Shown here in pieces: positions 62,568-64,000 of a stretch of 64,000 bases of DNA. This DNA is from JAFGRU01 sp963665915 (GTDB lineage: Bacteria; Desulfobacterota; Desulfuromonadia; Desulfuromonadales; JAAYDE01): contig CAXXSG010000004.1 in the NCBI GenBank assembly GCA_963665915.2, positions 248,001 through 312,000 of the forward strand. The letters run 5' to 3'. Within the stretch, counting starts at the first letter, position 1. Each line of letters begins with the position of its first letter. The notes under the pieces are model-generated. The model ran no database searches and was not told the DNA's origin. It was given only the letters and a program-made list of their open reading frames with translations. The position numbers were made by a program, and so were the translations under genes.

Positions 62568-62990
62568 TTATTGATGTTCCTTTTCCTCGACAACCAGGGC
62601 ATTTTCTGAGCACCATGCCAAAAGGGCCTCACGAGTCCGCCGGCTTTCAAAATCATACCAAGTCTCCAACAAACCTTTTGCCTCCAGAAACTCCTTGTAG
62701 CGACGGTAGGCACCGCTGCGGGAAAAGGTGGAATAAATCCGGCCGAGCTCTTCCGGGCACTGCTGCCGGACAAACTCCATCACCAGAGGTTTGCCAAGAT
62801 CGAGATCGTTTTTGTGGGGGATATCGAGATAGTCGTCATTTTCTTCGACATCATCCGGCAGGTTGCCCTCATCGGTCATGAAGGAGTAATAGAAGGTTTC
62901 GCCCGTAACCCTGTGAACAACCGCAGAGTTCTCACCCGGCGATGCGCCGCTGACATAAAAAAACGCATTTTCAATTTCTTCGAAAGTCAT
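62568..62990 (-). CDS. UPF0158 family protein
   Basis: 140 residues. NAFFYVSGASPGENSAVVHRVTGE at the start, DDYLDIPHKNDLDLGKPLVMEFV in the middle and RIYSTFSRSGAYRRYKEFLE toward the end match UPF0158. Soluble, unknown function. The start ATG is directly preceded by a run of nine G (read on the minus strand) within the ribosome-site region. Confidence 0.75.
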   Translation of the reverse strand: MTFEEIENAFFYVSGASPGENSAVVHRVTGETFYYSFMTDEGNLPDDVEENDDYLDIPHKNDLDLGKPLVMEFVRQQCPEELGRIYSTFSRSGAYRRYKEFLEAKGLLETWYDFESRRTREALLAWCSENALVVEEKEHQ

Positions 62991-63151
62991 GCCCCCCCCC
63001 TTTTCTACTCAAAGGATAAGTTGATACTACATTTTTTCAAACCTGACGCGGTCAAATTTATTGGTATTTTAGCTAGTTATATACAACTTTCAAGCTTTCA
63101 GGCCGGACCCCGTCCTTTAACTCCAGTTTCTCTACCGGAAACCTACGTCAT

Positions 63152-63173
63152 GAGTCAAACGGAGATTTGACCC
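63152..63173 (-). repeat. 22-bp dispersed repeat, copy 3
   Basis: Reverse complement of the repeats at 12995 and 14885, followed by a poly-T run. Confidence 0.8.
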
Positions 63174-63224
63174 CCTTTTTTTTCCCAGAAACGTCTTTTC
63201 CCGGTGTCCATCAAACGCGGGAAG

Positions 63225-63986
63225 TTAATCTTTCTTTCCGCCCGGGTTCAAATCGCTTAGCTTCACAAGATTGGAGTCCGCGTCCGCCCGCTCAAAGATG
63301 AGCAGGAAGTTGGAAATGAGATTGCCGGTCGGGTCGTCGAAAAGCAGGTAACCGCCCCCCGAATAGTGGCGATCTTCCGGGTCGAGTATTATCCATTCAA
63401 GAATGAGGTGCCGCTTGTCGATGATAAGGAGAGTCCTTTCCTGGAAAGGTGCACTTACCTTGAGACTGGCAATTTCGGGCTGTTTCTCCCCCAAATTAAT
63501 GAGAGCCTCGCAGTGCTCCCGGAATATTTCATCGTCCTCAACCAGTTCACATATATGCCTGCCTTTAGGTATCTGCACCAGTCGCCGATATTTGAACTCT
63601 CCCGCTTTGCTGTTTTTCACCTTTTCTATCAGCGAATCATAATACTGTTTCCTGAACTGGCTCATCTTCTCATTCTTGCGGTATCGCACCTTGCTTTCCT
63701 TTTCCGCCAGAGGATTGTAGTCGAGCACAAGCACCTCTTTTGAGGCCTTCATGGCGAGTTCCCTTATCATTCTGGAACCATCGGTAAAACGACCTTCGCC
63801 AACCGAAACGAAGGTAAAGGTAATGCCCATACTGGAGACGATAGCGTCCATCTGCCACTGCATATCCCTCATCTTGTGCAGGGTCTTCGCCACCTCTTCG
63901 GTTTCCCGCCGGTTTTTTAAAAGATTCACAGAAACGAAAGCCAGGGTCGCGAGTATCGCGGCGGATATAACACTGGGATCGGTCAC
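63225..63986 (-). CDS. Membrane-anchored protein of unknown function
   Basis: 253 residues from GTG 63986; the frame is open to the window edge, so the true start may lie outside. One N-terminal transmembrane helix (VISAAILATLAFVSVNLL), a short coiled region (RRETEEVAKTLHKM), then a soluble domain with VLVLDYNPLAEKESKVRY and LLIIDKRHLILEWIILD. The latter resembles phospholipase-D-like or HKD-type sensory modules, but the HxK motif is not present, so I assign no function. Confidence 0.55.
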   Translation of the reverse strand: MTDPSVISAAILATLAFVSVNLLKNRRETEEVAKTLHKMRDMQWQMDAIVSSMGITFTFVSVGEGRFTDGSRMIRELAMKASKEVLVLDYNPLAEKESKVRYRKNEKMSQFRKQYYDSLIEKVKNSKAGEFKYRRLVQIPKGRHICELVEDDEIFREHCEALINLGEKQPEIASLKVSAPFQERTLLIIDKRHLILEWIILDPEDRHYSGGGYLLFDDPTGNLISNFLLIFERADADSNLVKLSDLNPGGKKD

Positions 63987-64000
63987 CTGAAATATTGCGA

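Overview
The window reads as chromosome from an anaerobic or microaerophilic Desulfobacterota (deltaproteobacterium), most likely a Desulfuromonadales relative (Desulfuromonas / Pelobacter / Geobacter type). The reasons are an alternative complex III operon, a selenocysteine formate dehydrogenase with its own tRNA-Sec, a molybdoenzyme resembling Pelobacter acetylene hydratase, a second EF-G, c-di-GMP (PilZ) proteins and many short palindromic repeats. This placement is inference from gene content; no 16S rRNA gene is present.

Layout. 1-2419: end of an alternative complex III operon (ActC partial, ActD, ActF). 2440-6374: two near-identical tRNA-Arg(CCG) genes with the same promoter bracket an EF-G paralogue and a small P-loop ATPase. 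6420-12633 (minus strand): an unusual gene set made of an AsnC-type RAM domain, TrpC, TrpF, a RibD-type reductase, a divergent TrpD-like phosphoribosyltransferase and an acetylene-hydratase-like Mo/W enzyme. All four small-molecule enzymes belong to families acting on N-(5-phosphoribosyl) aryl or heteroaryl amines. 13512-14861: an AT-rich, apparently transferred FAD oxidoreductase between two copies of a 22-bp repeat. 15136-16924: HhH protein, arsenate reductase, molbindin.

17445-36126 is a formate and molybdenum/tungsten island. It starts with a large SARP/BTAD-type ATPase regulator. Next come a four- to five-unit 11-bp direct repeat array (candidate regulator target), an oxalate/formate-type MFS transporter carrying a frameshift, and an NAD-linked formate dehydrogenase (NuoEF-like FdhB; FdhA with in-frame UGA and a SECIS hairpin). 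The rest is a ModE-like regulator, the tungstate/molybdate transporter wtpABC and the cofactor genes mobBA (fusion), moeA, a shortened moaA, moaC and a MOSC-MogA fusion. A universal stress protein and tRNA-Sec follow. The transporter, cofactor, tRNA and enzyme genes together cover nearly everything a W/Mo-Sec formate dehydrogenase needs except SelA, SelB and SelD.

37760-42007: pstSCAB without phoU, then exonuclease III. 42596-55557: a 13-kb operon of secreted and outer-membrane proteins (beta-barrel, Ig/FN3-type protein, 1875-aa TIG/PKD giant, frameshifted FN3 protein, small secreted protein, OmpA-type protein) with no recognised function. 55890-61292: EF-hand protein, atypical response regulator, small lipoprotein, a 32-residue membrane microprotein, a BaeSR-like two-component pair and a PilZ protein, several sharing proline-rich tracts. 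61694-64000: a stand-alone sensor-like periplasmic protein, a UPF0158 protein and an unknown membrane-anchored protein. At least four probable frameshifts suggest either a draft-quality sequence or genes decaying in the secreted-protein operon.
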